Assembly (NCBI RefSeq): GCF_026559675.1
Contig: NZ_CP092891.1
Coordinates: 186,001-250,000 of the forward strand
Source of the DNA: Microbacterium oxydans
GTDB lineage: Bacteria > Actinomycetota > Actinomycetes > Actinomycetales > Microbacteriaceae
DNA: 64,000 nucleotides
Direction of reading: 5' to 3'
Part shown: one piece after another, positions 46,702 to 55,668 of the stretch
Layout of the letters: the number at the start of each line of letters is the position of its first letter
How positions within the stretch are numbered: the stretch's first letter is position 1
Notes under the pieces: generated by a model
Databases searched by the model: none
The model's input: only the letters and a program-made list of their open reading frames with translations
Told to the model about the DNA's origin: nothing
Position numbers and translations under genes: made by a program

Positions 46702-47898
46702 ATGCGTGGGGAAGCCACGGTGCTGCATGCCGACCTCGATGCGTTCTACGCCTCGGTCGAGCAGCGTGATGCGCCGGAGCTGCGGGGCCGGCCCGTCATC
46801 GTGGGCGGCGGGGTCGTGCTGGCGGCGAGCTACGAGGCGAAGGCCCGCGGCGTGCGCACCGCCATGGGCGGACGGCAGGCGCGGGAGCTCTGCCCCGATG
46901 CGATCGTGGTCCCACCGCGCATGGACGCCTACTCTGAGGCCAGCAAACAGGTGTTCGCGATCTTCCGCGACACCACCCCGCTCGTGGAGGGGCTGTCGAT
47001 CGACGAGGCGTTCCTCGAGGTCGGGGGTCTGAGGCGGATCGCGGGCAGCCCCGAGCAGATCGCGGCGCGGCTGCGCGAGCGCGTGCGCACGGAGGCCGGA
47101 CTCGCCATCTCGGTCGGAGTCGCGCGCACGAAGTTCCTCGCCAAGGTCGCCAGTGCCGTGAGCAAACCCGACGGCCTGCTGGTCGTGGAGCCCGAGCGCG
47201 AGGAGGAATTCCTGCTTCCCCTGCCGGTGGAGAGGCTGTGGGGCGTGGGGGCGGTGACGGCGGAGAAGCTGCACCGCTACGGCGTCCGCACGGTGGGGCA
47301 GCTCGCCGAGCTCGAGGCGGCCACCGCCGAGCGGATGCTGGGCAAGGCGACCGGGGCCCATGTGCACGCGCTGGCCCGGCTGCGGGACCCGCGCCCGGTC
47401 GACACCACTCGGCGACGCGGGTCCATCGGCTCGCAGCGGGCGCTCGGCAGCCGACCGCGATCGGCCGAGGAGCTCGACCTCATCCTCACCCAGATCGTCG
47501 ACCGGCTCGCTCGGCGGCTGCGCGACGGCGGCCGTGTCTGCCGCACCGTCGTGCTGCGTCTCCGGTTCGGCGACTTCTCGAAGGCCACGCGCTCCCGCTC
47601 GCTCCGCGCGCCGACCGACCGCACCGCCGTGCTGCTGACCCTCGCGCGCACGCTGCTCGCGGCGGCGCAGCCCGAGATCGCCGACCGCGGCATCACCCTG
47701 CTCGGCATCTCTCTGTCGCAGCTCGACCGCGCCGACCGTGTGCAGCCCGAGCTGCCGATCGACTGGGGCGACGAGGCGCGCCTCGACGGGGTGCTCGACA
47801 CCCTGCGTGATCGCTACGGCGCGAGCTCGGTGTCGCGGGCGGCCCAGCTCGGCCGCGACCCGGGCTGGTCGTCCCCGATCCTGCCCGAGCACGAGTGA
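46702..47898 (+). CDS. dinB: DNA polymerase IV (Y-family translesion polymerase)
   Basis: 398 residues from ATG 46702 (GGGAG upstream; an earlier in-frame start at 46669 overlaps non-coding repeat). Catalytic acidic residues: HADLDAFYASVEQ (about 9-21) and SIDEAFLEV (about 104-112). Little-finger domain at the C-terminus after a thumb with WGVGAVTAEKL. Performs translesion synthesis. No SOS-box-like CGAACrnryGTTCG is visible upstream. The C-terminal clamp-binding motif QLx(S/D)LF is not obvious. Confidence 0.95.
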   Translation: MRGEATVLHADLDAFYASVEQRDAPELRGRPVIVGGGVVLAASYEAKARGVRTAMGGRQARELCPDAIVVPPRMDAYSEASKQVFAIFRDTTPLVEGLSIDEAFLEVGGLRRIAGSPEQIAARLRERVRTEAGLAISVGVARTKFLAKVASAVSKPDGLLVVEPEREEEFLLPLPVERLWGVGAVTAEKLHRYGVRTVGQLAELEAATAERMLGKATGAHVHALARLRDPRPVDTTRRRGSIGSQRALGSRPRSAEELDLILTQIVDRLARRLRDGGRVCRTVVLRLRFGDFSKATRSRSLRAPTDRTAVLLTLARTLLAAAQPEIADRGITLLGISLSQLDRADRVQPELPIDWGDEARLDGVLDTLRDRYGASSVSRAAQLGRDPGWSSPILPEHE

Positions 47899-47977
47899 AC
47901 CGGCACGATGCGCAGGGTTCCCGGGCCGGTCCGGTACCGTGAGCTCGACGCGCCGAGCCGAAGAAGGACGCAGCTGC

Positions 47978-48286
47978 ATGAACGCACTCAGCCGGACGGG
48001 ATGGTACCTGGTGGTGCTGGTGCGCGGGCTCCTGCTCTGGGTCCTGATCCCGTTCGCCGTCCTCGCCTGGCTTCTCGTCCATTCGTGGGCGCAGAAGGCC
48101 TCCCGCCGGCAGACGCTGTGCTGGTACGACACGCATCTGACCGTGGCGCTCGTGAAGGGTCCGTTCCGCCTGATGATCGCTCCCGAGCATCGGCGCTTCG
48201 AGCGGATTCCGAGGATGGCGGCCATGGAGTCCCGAAAGACCAGCTTCGTCGGCATGGACGCCGTCGAGCTCTTCGACCTGGTGTGA
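47978..48286 (+). CDS. Small membrane-anchored protein
   Basis: 102 residues from ATG 47978 (GAAGG upstream). One strong hydrophobic segment (about 8-36) is followed by a soluble tail with WYDTHLTVALVKGPFRLMI and KTSFVGMDAVELFDLV. It follows dinB by 79 bp in the same direction. Family not recognised. Confidence 0.72.
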   Translation: MNALSRTGWYLVVLVRGLLLWVLIPFAVLAWLLVHSWAQKASRRQTLCWYDTHLTVALVKGPFRLMIAPEHRRFERIPRMAAMESRKTSFVGMDAVELFDLV

Positions 48287-48320
48287 TGGCGGGCGGTCCA
48301 GGACGGAGACGTGCTGCGGT

Positions 48321-48671
48321 TCAGGCCTTGAGCATCGACGCCCGCGCGATCAGGCCGTCCACCACGTCGAAGGTCGCGATGGTCTCGGTCGCGACGCCCG
48401 CGTTGATGACCTGCTCCTGCGCGACGACCCACCGCGTGCCGAACAGCACGCTGGTCTCGATCACGCACGACAGCTCGGGGTTCTGCAGCCGCGGCTCGTA
48501 GAAGGCGCGGATCGCGTCGGTACCCACCACGGGTTCCGGCGCGACGCCGGTGATCACGGCATCCGCGGCGTAGGTCGCGACGAACGCGTCGAGGTCGTGC
48601 GCGTTGAAGGCGTCGAGCTGCGCCTGCACGGTATCGAGGGCAGAGCGGTCGAGGGCGGTGCGGTCAGTCAA
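48321..48671 (-). CDS. SnoaL/NTF2-like nuclear transport factor 2 fold protein
   Basis: 116 residues from TTG 48671, chosen because GGAGGAG lies 6 nt upstream inside the end of the SDR gene. The sequence has AQLDAFNAHDLDAFVATYAADAV (helix 1, two adjoining pieces), FYEPRLQNPEL and RWVVAQEQVINAG, a typical SnoaL-like steroid isomerase/NTF2 fold. Coupled to the upstream SDR gene, it may be an isomerase or lactonase-like partner. Function unknown. Confidence 0.82.
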   Translation of the reverse strand: MTDRTALDRSALDTVQAQLDAFNAHDLDAFVATYAADAVITGVAPEPVVGTDAIRAFYEPRLQNPELSCVIETSVLFGTRWVVAQEQVINAGVATETIATFDVVDGLIARASMLKA

Positions 48672-49413
48672 TGCGAACTCCTCCGTTGACGTCGTAGGTG
48701 GCGCCGGTGATGAACCGGGCCCGCTCCGACGCGAGTGATGCGATGATCCAGGCGACGTCTTCCGGCTGCCCGAATGCACCGAGCGGGATGCCGGCCTCGA
48801 GCTTCTCGCGTCCGGCGCCCTGCAGCTGGTCGGTGATGGCGCTCGCGACCGGGCCCGGCGTGACGGCGTTCACGCGGATGCCCTCGGCGGCGAGGTGCCG
48901 GGCGAAGCTGCGTGTGATGGCGAGGATCGCGCCCTTGCTCGCGGCGTAGTGGATGCCGGTCTGCAGCGCGCCGACCTGGCCGGCGATCGAGGCGATGTTG
49001 ATCACCGAGCGGTCGCCCTCGGCGGCCCGGAGCAACGGGAGAGCGCCGCGGGTCAGGAAGAAGGTGCCGCGGGCGTTGGTCTCGAGGACCATGTCCCATT
49101 CGTCGAACTCGATGTCGTCGTAGGGGGTGTACGGGCAGACGCCGCCGTTGTTGACGAGCACGTGCAGCGAGCCCCACGCGGCCGTGACCTCGGCGATGAG
49201 CGCGTCGATCGACGCGCGCTCGCGCAGGTCGAGGCGGGAGACGTGCACCTCGGGTGAGCCTGCGTCCCGGCACTCCTCGGCGATGCGGAGGGCTTCGGCC
49301 TCGCGCCCGGCATACGTGATCCAGAGGGCGGCGCCCTCGCGGGCGAGTTCGAGGGCGGCGGCGGTTCCGATACCGGAACTCGCCCCCGTGATCAGAGCGC
49401 GGCGAGCAGTCAT
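48664..49413 (-). CDS. SDR-family oxidoreductase
   Basis: 249 residues. TGASSGIG (9-16), NNGG in place of NNAG (88-91), Ser in INIASIAG and Y156/K160 in HYAASK. C-terminus ITGATYDVNGGVRID is typical of FabG-like dehydrogenases. The operator TGCTATAGCA lies only 7 bp upstream of the ATG, so the transcript is probably leaderless. Divergent from the hydroxyacid dehydrogenase gene that carries the same operator. Confidence 0.9.
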   Translation of the reverse strand: MTARRALITGASSGIGTAAALELAREGAALWITYAGREAEALRIAEECRDAGSPEVHVSRLDLRERASIDALIAEVTAAWGSLHVLVNNGGVCPYTPYDDIEFDEWDMVLETNARGTFFLTRGALPLLRAAEGDRSVINIASIAGQVGALQTGIHYAASKGAILAITRSFARHLAAEGIRVNAVTPGPVASAITDQLQGAGREKLEAGIPLGAFGQPEDVAWIIASLASERARFITGATYDVNGGVRID

Positions 49414-49420
49414 GACTCGA

Positions 49421-49430
49421 TGCTATAGCA
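49421..49430. promoter_or_regulatory. GntR operator and -10 before the minus-strand SDR
   Basis: TGCTATAGCA. Read on the minus strand, TATAGC (49427-49422) ends 8 nt before the ATG at 49413, so operator and -10 coincide and the mRNA should be leaderless. Confidence 0.7.
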
Positions 49431-49475
49431 AATTGTGAGGCTGTCCAGGATGTGCGGCTCGCGCTGTACAAGCAT

Positions 49476-49495
49476 TTGCTAGATGCTATAGCATC
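49476..49495. promoter_or_regulatory. GntR operator and -10 before hydroxyacid dehydrogenase
   Basis: GATGCTATAGCATC (49482-49495) is a perfect 14-bp palindrome preceded by TTTGCTA. TATAGC (49487-49492) ends 9 nt before ATG 49502; a -35 like TGTACA lies at 49465-49470 with 16-bp spacing. Confidence 0.75.
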
Positions 49496-49501
49496 GCTGT
49501 C

Positions 49502-50476
49502 ATGACCGAGCCCTTCATCCTCGTCAGCGACTGCGACCTGCCAGGAACCGTCATCGAAGACACCCTCCGCCAGGCGGGACTGCGCGCCGAGCGTGCCGCA
49601 TCCGGCAGCCTCGACGACATCGCCGCCGCCGGTGCCGACGCCGAGGGCCTCGTCGTCCAGTGGGCCCAGATCACCGGCGAGGTGATGGATCGGATGCCGA
49701 ACCTCCGCGTCATCAGCCGCGTCGGCATCGGCTACGACATGGTCGACGTCGAGGCGGCGACCGCCCGCGGCATCGCCGTCGCGAACACCCCGAGCTACTG
49801 CATCGAGGAGGTCGCCGCGCACACCATCGCGATGATCATGACCCAGGCCCGCGGCCTCCCGGCCTACGACCGCGCCGTCCGCGCCGGCACCTGGAAGGCC
49901 GTCGACGCCCGTCCGCTCGCCGTCCGCCCGTCGACCACCACCGTCTCGGTGCTCGGCTTCGGTCGCATCGGCTCGATCGTCGCCCGCGGATGCCGGGCGC
50001 TGGGCTTCCGGGTGCTGGTCGCCGATCCCTACGCTCCCGCGGACGCCGTGCGCGAGGCCGGATGCGAGCTCGTCGAGATCCCGGACGCCGTGGCGCAGGC
50101 TGACATCCTGACCCTGCACGTGCCGCTCACCGACGCGACCCGGCACCTGATCGACGCCGCGGCCCTCGCGACCATGAAGCAGGGCGCGGTCGTGGTGAAC
50201 ACCTGCCGCGGTCCGCTCATCGATGAGGAGGCGCTCGCCGCCTCGCTGCGCGCCGGGCATCTGGGCGCCGCCGCGCTCGACGTGTTCGCGGGAGAGCCGC
50301 TCGCCGCGGACTCCCCCCTGCGCGACCTCGACGAGGTGCTGCTGACCCCGCACGCCGCGTGGTTCTCCCCCGAGGCGCTGGAGGATCTCCCCGTGCACGC
50401 GGCGGAGAACATCATCCGCTACCTGGCCGGCGAGTCCGTGCCGATCGTCAACCCGACCTACGCCGCCGCGCGCTGA
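49502..50476 (+). CDS. D-2-hydroxyacid dehydrogenase (phosphoglycerate dehydrogenase-like)
   Basis: 324 residues. NAD-binding VLGFGRIGSIVARG (about 150-163); catalytic Arg in NTCRGPL, Glu in FAGEPL and His in TPHAAWF. It probably handles a 2-keto/2-hydroxy acid intermediate of the regulon. Cotranscribed with the FAH hydrolase 13 bp downstream. Lacks the ACT domain of SerA, so it is not the serine-pathway enzyme. Confidence 0.9.
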   Translation: MTEPFILVSDCDLPGTVIEDTLRQAGLRAERAASGSLDDIAAAGADAEGLVVQWAQITGEVMDRMPNLRVISRVGIGYDMVDVEAATARGIAVANTPSYCIEEVAAHTIAMIMTQARGLPAYDRAVRAGTWKAVDARPLAVRPSTTTVSVLGFGRIGSIVARGCRALGFRVLVADPYAPADAVREAGCELVEIPDAVAQADILTLHVPLTDATRHLIDAAALATMKQGAVVVNTCRGPLIDEEALAASLRAGHLGAAALDVFAGEPLAADSPLRDLDEVLLTPHAAWFSPEALEDLPVHAAENIIRYLAGESVPIVNPTYAAAR

Positions 50477-50489
50477 CCGAAGGATCATC

Positions 50490-51344
50490 ATGGAACTGCT
50501 GCGACTCGGTCCCGTCGGCGACGAGCGTCCCTTCGTCCGTGACGAGGGCGTCGTGTACGACCTCTCGCCCCTCACCGTCGACATCGACGGTGCCTTCCTC
50601 GCGGCCGATGGCATCGCCCGCGTGCGCGAGGCTCTGGCCCGCGGTGAACTGAGCGCGGTCGCCGTCGACGGGCTGCGCATCGGCGCGCCCGTCGCGCGTC
50701 CGACCGCCGTGGTCTGCATCGGCCAGAACTACGCGGCCCACGCGGCCGAGTCGGGTTCGCTGCCGCCCGAGCATCCGGTCATCTTCTTCAAGCACCCGAA
50801 CACGGTCGTCGGGCCGAACGACGTCGTGCTGCTGCCGCCGGGCGCCGAGAAGGTCGACTGGGAGGTCGAGCTGGCGGTCGTGATCGGCAAGACCGCGCGG
50901 TACCTGCCGTCGCCGGAGGCCGCGCGCGACGTCATCGCCGGTTACACGATCTCGAACGACGTGTCGGAGCGCGCGTATCAGCTCGACGTGTCGGGCGGAC
51001 AGTGGTCGAAGGGCAAGTGCTCCGAGACGTTCAACCCGCTCGGACCCGCGCTCGTCCCCGCCGACGAGGTCGACCCGCAGGCGCTGCGACTGCGTTCGTC
51101 CGTGAACGGCGAGCCGCGTCAGGACTCCTCGACGGCGGACATGATCTTCCCGGTGCTGCAGATCGTCCACGAGCTGAGCCAGTACCTGGTGCTCGAGCCC
51201 GGCGACGTGATCAACACCGGCACCCCGCAGGGCGTCGCGCTGTCGGGCCGCTTCCCGTACCTGCAGGACGGCGACGAGATGACCATCGAGATCGAGGGAC
51301 TCGGCCGTCAGCACCAGCGCACCGAGCGGGTGCACCTGGGCTGA
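50490..51344 (+). CDS. Fumarylacetoacetate hydrolase-family (diketo acid) hydrolase
   Basis: 284 residues. FAH fold with CIGQNYAAHAAESG (about 73-86), metal-ligand segment DWEVELAVVIGK (about 127-138), TISNDVSERAYQ and NTGTPQGVAL. FAH enzymes of acid-sugar pathways cleave 2,4-diketo-3-deoxy acids to pyruvate and a hydroxy acid; others are acylpyruvases. With the enolase-superfamily dehydratase and SDRs in the same regulon, the former role is favoured (inference). Convergent with the SMP-30 gene; a weak hairpin (CACGGT/ACCGTG, 51379-51406) lies between. Confidence 0.9.
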   Translation: MELLRLGPVGDERPFVRDEGVVYDLSPLTVDIDGAFLAADGIARVREALARGELSAVAVDGLRIGAPVARPTAVVCIGQNYAAHAAESGSLPPEHPVIFFKHPNTVVGPNDVVLLPPGAEKVDWEVELAVVIGKTARYLPSPEAARDVIAGYTISNDVSERAYQLDVSGGQWSKGKCSETFNPLGPALVPADEVDPQALRLRSSVNGEPRQDSSTADMIFPVLQIVHELSQYLVLEPGDVINTGTPQGVALSGRFPYLQDGDEMTIEIEGLGRQHQRTERVHLG

Positions 51345-51450
51345 TCCGCAGTTCCCTCCCGGCGGCCTGTGTCCGGGGCACGGTTCCTTTTGCTGAGTGC
51401 ACCGTGTCTCGGTCAGAGGCCGTCGGGGCGTCTCGGGGGCGGATGTCGCG

Positions 51451-52299
51451 TCAGCCCGCGAACGGCGTGACCGGGATGCCGCGCACGCCGGGCTGCACGG
51501 CGAAGACCGAACCGGCCTCGGTGCCGTGGTCCGCGGGCAGTCCCTGCGCGGACGTCGTGATGTAGAGCGTGTCGAGGTCGTCGCCGCCGAACGTGCAGGC
51601 GGAGGCCTGGGGCACCGGGAGCTCGATGGTCGCGATGAGCCCGCCCGTCGCGTCGTAGCCGTGCACCGCGCTGCCACCCCAGAGCGCGACCCACACGCTG
51701 CCGTCGGCGGCGACCGTCAGGCCGTCCGGCGAGCCCTGGTCGGCGGGGATCACGGCGAACGCGCGGCGGCCGCGAAGCTCGCCCTCGGCCACGTCGAACA
51801 CATCGATCCGGTGCGTCGCGGTGTCGACGTAGTACGCCCGCCGGCCGTCCGGGGAGAACCCGACACCGTTGGAGATCGTGGCCCGCGGGAGCACGGTCGT
51901 GACGTTCAGGTCGGCGTCGAGGCGCAGCACGCTTCCGGCGTCCGCCGCCGCGTCGTAGGCCATGGACCCCGCGAGCAGGCGGCCGCGAGGGTCGCAGCAT
52001 CCGTCGTTCATGCGCACGCACGGATCGTCGCCCAGCGAGGCGACCGCGCGGACGTCGCCGTCCACGTCATCCGCGAGGTACAGGGTGCGCGCCCCCACGG
52101 CCACGAGGCCGCCACCGGCGCGCGGCCGGGCGAAGGCGAGGTACTCGTCGTCGATGTGCTGACGGGTCACCCCGTCGGTGCGCAGCGTGAGCAGGTCGCC
52201 GGCGTTCCCGTCGACCCAGCGCAGTCCACCCCAGCCCGTCGACCACACGGGGCCTTCGGCGTGGTGCGCGACCGGGCCGGTGACGTTCTCGGGGGTCAT
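51451..52299 (-). CDS. SMP-30/gluconolactonase-like protein
   Basis: 282 residues from ATG 52299, which overlaps the upstream stop as ATGA. Six-bladed beta-propeller with metal residues: Glu in AEGPVW (about 15-20), Asn/Asp in RMNDGCCDP, Asn in ISNGVGFSPD and Asp in GSPDGLTVA. Such enzymes hydrolyse aldonolactones. No signal peptide. It may open a sugar lactone made by the dehydrogenases nearby; its operon partner is unrelated by sequence. Confidence 0.9.
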   Translation of the reverse strand: MTPENVTGPVAHHAEGPVWSTGWGGLRWVDGNAGDLLTLRTDGVTRQHIDDEYLAFARPRAGGGLVAVGARTLYLADDVDGDVRAVASLGDDPCVRMNDGCCDPRGRLLAGSMAYDAAADAGSVLRLDADLNVTTVLPRATISNGVGFSPDGRRAYYVDTATHRIDVFDVAEGELRGRRAFAVIPADQGSPDGLTVAADGSVWVALWGGSAVHGYDATGGLIATIELPVPQASACTFGGDDLDTLYITTSAQGLPADHGTEAGSVFAVQPGVRGIPVTPFAG

Positions 52300-53177
52300 G
52301 CTTCTTCGCGGGGCTGCGCGCGCGGCGGGGCGGGGCGCAGCGGATCGGCGACCGGGATGCGCTCGGGCTCCGGCTGCGGGGCGGTCTCGGCTGCGGGTGC
52401 GGCGGCGGGCGCGGACGCTGCCGACGGGGCGGTACCGGCCTGTGCCGGCAACTCCCGGGCCACCTGCTTCTCGAGCACGGTGACGGCCTCGTCGGAGAGC
52501 AGGATGAGCCCGTCGAGTTCCTCGCGGACGCGCTTGTAGGCGACGTTGCGCTCGGCCTGCGTGGCCGAGTCGTCGACGGCCACCTTGAGCAGCTGCTGCG
52601 CCCGCTCGAGCCGCTTGCGCTCCGGCTCGGTGAAGGTGGAGTCGCGCAGACGTCGCGCGTCCTTCTCGGCGATCTCGAACGCGACCGCGTAGTCGCCGAC
52701 CGCCTGCAGGTACTCGGTGATCTGCTGCTCGGACACCTTCGCGTCGGGGGATGCCGGGCGCAGGGCGTCGGCGGTCTTCTTCGCCCGCAGGAAGGCGGCG
52801 GTCAGCGGCTGGCGTCCGTCGCTCATGGCCGGGAACGCGATGAGCTTCGCGACATCGAGCTCGTAATCGAGCCAGCGCGCGGTGATCTCGTCGTGCTCGG
52901 CGAACAGTCGCGCGACCAGGTCGTTCGGGGCGACGGATGCCGTCGTGTCGACGACAGAGGGCCCGCGGCGCTTGGACTGCTGGGTGAGGGCTCGGGCCTC
53001 GATCTCTGCGGTCTTCAGCTGCGCCTTCATGCGAAGGGTCTCCAGGCGGCGCTCGTGACGGCGCTTGGAGCCTTGCTCCCACGCCTTCGCCGCACCGCCG
53101 GCCATCCCCATGATGGGGAAGATGAGCCACCAGTAGTGCCCCGCGAAGGTCCAGAAGCCCTGGATGAACTCTTCCAT
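52296..53177 (-). CDS. Membrane-anchored coiled-coil protein of unknown function
   Basis: 293 residues. An N-terminal hydrophobic helix (about 8-30, HYWWLIFPIMGMAGG), a long basic/acidic helical region (about 35-235, e.g. RRHERRLETLRMKAQLKTAEIEA split around residue 50) predicted as coiled coil, and an Ala/Pro-rich low-complexity tail (about 245-293). Actinobacterial proteins of this shape are often annotated as hypothetical. Cotranscribed with the SMP-30 gene. I do not assign a function. Confidence 0.75.
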   Translation of the reverse strand: MEEFIQGFWTFAGHYWWLIFPIMGMAGGAAKAWEQGSKRRHERRLETLRMKAQLKTAEIEARALTQQSKRRGPSVVDTTASVAPNDLVARLFAEHDEITARWLDYELDVAKLIAFPAMSDGRQPLTAAFLRAKKTADALRPASPDAKVSEQQITEYLQAVGDYAVAFEIAEKDARRLRDSTFTEPERKRLERAQQLLKVAVDDSATQAERNVAYKRVREELDGLILLSDEAVTVLEKQVARELPAQAGTAPSAASAPAAAPAAETAPQPEPERIPVADPLRPAPPRAQPREEA

Positions 53178-53245
53178 GATGGGTTCAGCCTACTGCGGAG
53201 GGCCGTCGCGCCCGAGTGCAGTTGCGGGCGTGACGACCCTCGGGG

Positions 53246-54484
53246 TCACCAGTCGTGGACGGTGCCGTCGTGGAGGCGGTTGTAGGGGAGGTAGGCCTGC
53301 TCGTACGGGTACTTGCCCGCTTCGTCGAGGTCGAGGTCGACGCCGAGTCCGGGTTTGTTGCCGGGGTGCAGCATCCCGTCGGTCCAGGTGAACGACTGCT
53401 GGAACACCTGGTCGGTGCGGGAGCCGTGCTGCATGTACTCCTGGATGCCGAAGTTGTGGATCGACAGACCCAGGTGCATCGCGGCGGCCATCCCGACCGG
53501 GGAGATGTCGGTGGGGCCGTGCATCCCGGATTTGATCTGGTACATGGCCGCGTAGTCGAGAGTCTTCTTCAACGCGCTGATCCCACCCATGTGGGTGACC
53601 GCGCCGCGGACGTAGTCGATGAGCTGGTCGCGGATGATGTCCTTGAAGTCCCAGACCGTGTTGAAGATCTCCCCGATCGCGAGCGGCGTCGTGGTGTGCT
53701 GGCGCACCAGACGCAGAGCTTCCTGGTTCTCCGCCGGGGTGCAGTCCTCCAACCAGAACAGGTCGAACGGTTCGAGGTCCTTGCCCAGCCGTGCGGCCTG
53801 GATCGGTGTCATCCGGTGATGCCCGTCATGCAGCAACGGCAGGTCCGCCCCGAACTCGTTGCGCACCGCCTCGAACACCCCGGGCAGATGGTTCAGGTAC
53901 GCCCGGGTGTCCCAGTCCTCCTCCACCGGACGCGCACCGCGGCGGGCGGGCTCGTGGTCGTACCGCGCCTCCCCACCCCCGGCGTCCGCGGCCTGCGACG
54001 CGATCCCGTAGATCGCCTTCAGGGTCGGCACCCCGGTCTGCACCCGGATCGCCCGGTATCCCTGCGCCTGGTGCGCACGGATCGAGTCGAACAGTTCGGG
54101 CAGCTCCTTCCCAGACGCGTGCCCGTAGGCGAGGAGTCCGTTCCGGCTCGCACCGCCCAGCAGTTGGTACACGGGGAGCCCGGCGACTTTCCCCTTGATG
54201 TCCCACAGGGCCATGTCGACCGCGGCGATCGCGGCCATCGTCACCGGACCCCGCCGCCAATAGGCGCTGCGGTAGAGGAACTGCCAGGTGTCCTCGATCC
54301 GCGACTCATCCGCCCCGATCAACAGCGGCACCACATGCTCGGTCAGATACGCGACCACCGCGAGCTCCCGCCCGTTCAACGTCGCATCCCCCAACCCCGT
54401 CACCCCATCCGCGGTCGTGATCTTCAACGTCACGAAATTCCGATCCGGACTGGTGACGATCACCTCAGCCTTATCGATGCTCAT
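53246..54484 (-). CDS. manD: D-mannonate dehydratase family protein (ManD/RspA)
   Basis: 412 residues from ATG 54484, overlapping the nagA stop as ATGA. Enolase superfamily, ManD subgroup: IRVQTGVPT (about 146-154), metal and catalytic residues D220/H222 (LLHDGHH), E246 ([11 protein letters not shown]), E272 (GEIFN) and H322 ([10 protein letters not shown]), with NFGIQEYM near 355. Length matches the family. ManD converts D-mannonate to 2-keto-3-deoxygluconate; some members prefer gluconate or are nearly inactive. Its place behind nagB and nagA is unusual. Confidence 0.9.
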   Translation of the reverse strand: MSIDKAEVIVTSPDRNFVTLKITTADGVTGLGDATLNGRELAVVAYLTEHVVPLLIGADESRIEDTWQFLYRSAYWRRGPVTMAAIAAVDMALWDIKGKVAGLPVYQLLGGASRNGLLAYGHASGKELPELFDSIRAHQAQGYRAIRVQTGVPTLKAIYGIASQAADAGGGEARYDHEPARRGARPVEEDWDTRAYLNHLPGVFEAVRNEFGADLPLLHDGHHRMTPIQAARLGKDLEPFDLFWLEDCTPAENQEALRLVRQHTTTPLAIGEIFNTVWDFKDIIRDQLIDYVRGAVTHMGGISALKKTLDYAAMYQIKSGMHGPTDISPVGMAAAMHLGLSIHNFGIQEYMQHGSRTDQVFQQSFTWTDGMLHPGNKPGLGVDLDLDEAGKYPYEQAYLPYNRLHDGTVHDW

Positions 54485-55668
54485 CGGGTGCCTCCTACGG
54501 TGGTGCGGGCGTCGGTCGTGTCGGACGCGGGTTCCCCGGCGATGAGCACCTCTCGGGGAGTGATCGAGCGGTCGCCGGGGGCCCAGTCGAAGAGCAGCAC
54601 GTCGGCACGCGCGCCGACGGTCCAGTGGGGTCCGTCGTCGAGGACGGCTGCCGGGGCCGAGGTCGCGAGCCGCACGGCGGCGGCCAGAGACCCCGTCAGG
54701 CGCGCGACGGTCGCGACGCCGACGTCGAGGGTCTGTACGGACCCCGCGAGGAACCCGGTCGACACGTGCCGGAGGGCGCCGTCGTCGGCGAAGTGCACGC
54801 CGCCGCCCACGGTCGAGACGCCGCCGTCGAGCAGGGCTGCCGGTGTGGCCACGGCGTCGCTCACCAGGAAGAGGCCGTGATCGCGCTTGGCGGCGATCAT
54901 GGTCGCGAGGGTGGCGTCGGGAAGATGATGGCCGTCGGCGATCACGCCGGCTGCGAGCCGCGGCTCCGCGAGCTGCGTCCACAGATAGTTCGGATGCCGG
55001 GGGAGCACCGCGTGGGCGCCGTTGCCGAGGTGCGTGGAGAGCGTGGCCCCGGCGTCGACGACCGCGGCGATCTCGGCATCCGAGGCGTGGGTGTGGCCGA
55101 CCGCGACCCGCACGCCGTGCGCGACGAGGAAGCGCGTGGCCTCGACGGAGCCGGGGTGGTGCGGAGACAGCGTCACGATGCGCAGCAGGCCCGGGGCGGC
55201 GTCGAGCCAGGACTGCAGCTCGGCGATCGACGGCGGGCGGATGTGCTCGAGCGGATGCACCCCGCGAGGACCGTCCTGGTCGGACAGGCTCGGGCCTTCG
55301 ACGTGGATCCCTGCGACCGCGCGGGAGGTCGTCGTCGAGTCGCGCACGGCCTCGGCGATCGCGCGGATGCGGGCGACCATCTCGGCGGGCGACGCGGTGA
55401 TGACGGTGGGCAGGAAGCGGGTGACGCCGTGCCCCGCGAGTGAGCGGGCCATCGCGGCGATGTGCTCCGGGTCGGGCTCGGCGGCGTTGGCATCCCCCTC
55501 GAGATGCCCGTTCACCTGCAGGTCGATCAGTCCGGGGCCGATCCAGGGTGCGCCGTCGCCGGGGTCGGCGATCCGCGCGAGGGAGCCGATGCGGCCGTGC
55601 TCCACGACGAGTTCGAGTCCGCCGGAGCCGAGGGCGTCGCGTCCGCGCAGGACGGCCGCCGCGGTCAT
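54481..55668 (-). CDS. nagA: N-acetylglucosamine-6-phosphate deacetylase
   Basis: 395 residues from ATG 55668, overlapping the nagB stop. Amidohydrolase fold: [14 protein letters not shown] (about 46-59), metal ligands E124 (HVEGPSLS), H192 (GHTHAS) and H213 (STHLGNGAH), substrate loop ADGHH (about 244-248) and catalytic D271 (LVSDAV). Produces glucosamine-6-phosphate and acetate in amino-sugar catabolism. Operon nagB-nagA-manD under a LacI-type operator. The long open frame 5' of this start is antisense-like and not coding. Confidence 0.92.
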   Translation of the reverse strand: MTAAAVLRGRDALGSGGLELVVEHGRIGSLARIADPGDGAPWIGPGLIDLQVNGHLEGDANAAEPDPEHIAAMARSLAGHGVTRFLPTVITASPAEMVARIRAIAEAVRDSTTTSRAVAGIHVEGPSLSDQDGPRGVHPLEHIRPPSIAELQSWLDAAPGLLRIVTLSPHHPGSVEATRFLVAHGVRVAVGHTHASDAEIAAVVDAGATLSTHLGNGAHAVLPRHPNYLWTQLAEPRLAAGVIADGHHLPDATLATMIAAKRDHGLFLVSDAVATPAALLDGGVSTVGGGVHFADDGALRHVSTGFLAGSVQTLDVGVATVARLTGSLAAAVRLATSAPAAVLDDGPHWTVGARADVLLFDWAPGDRSITPREVLIAGEPASDTTDARTTVGGTR

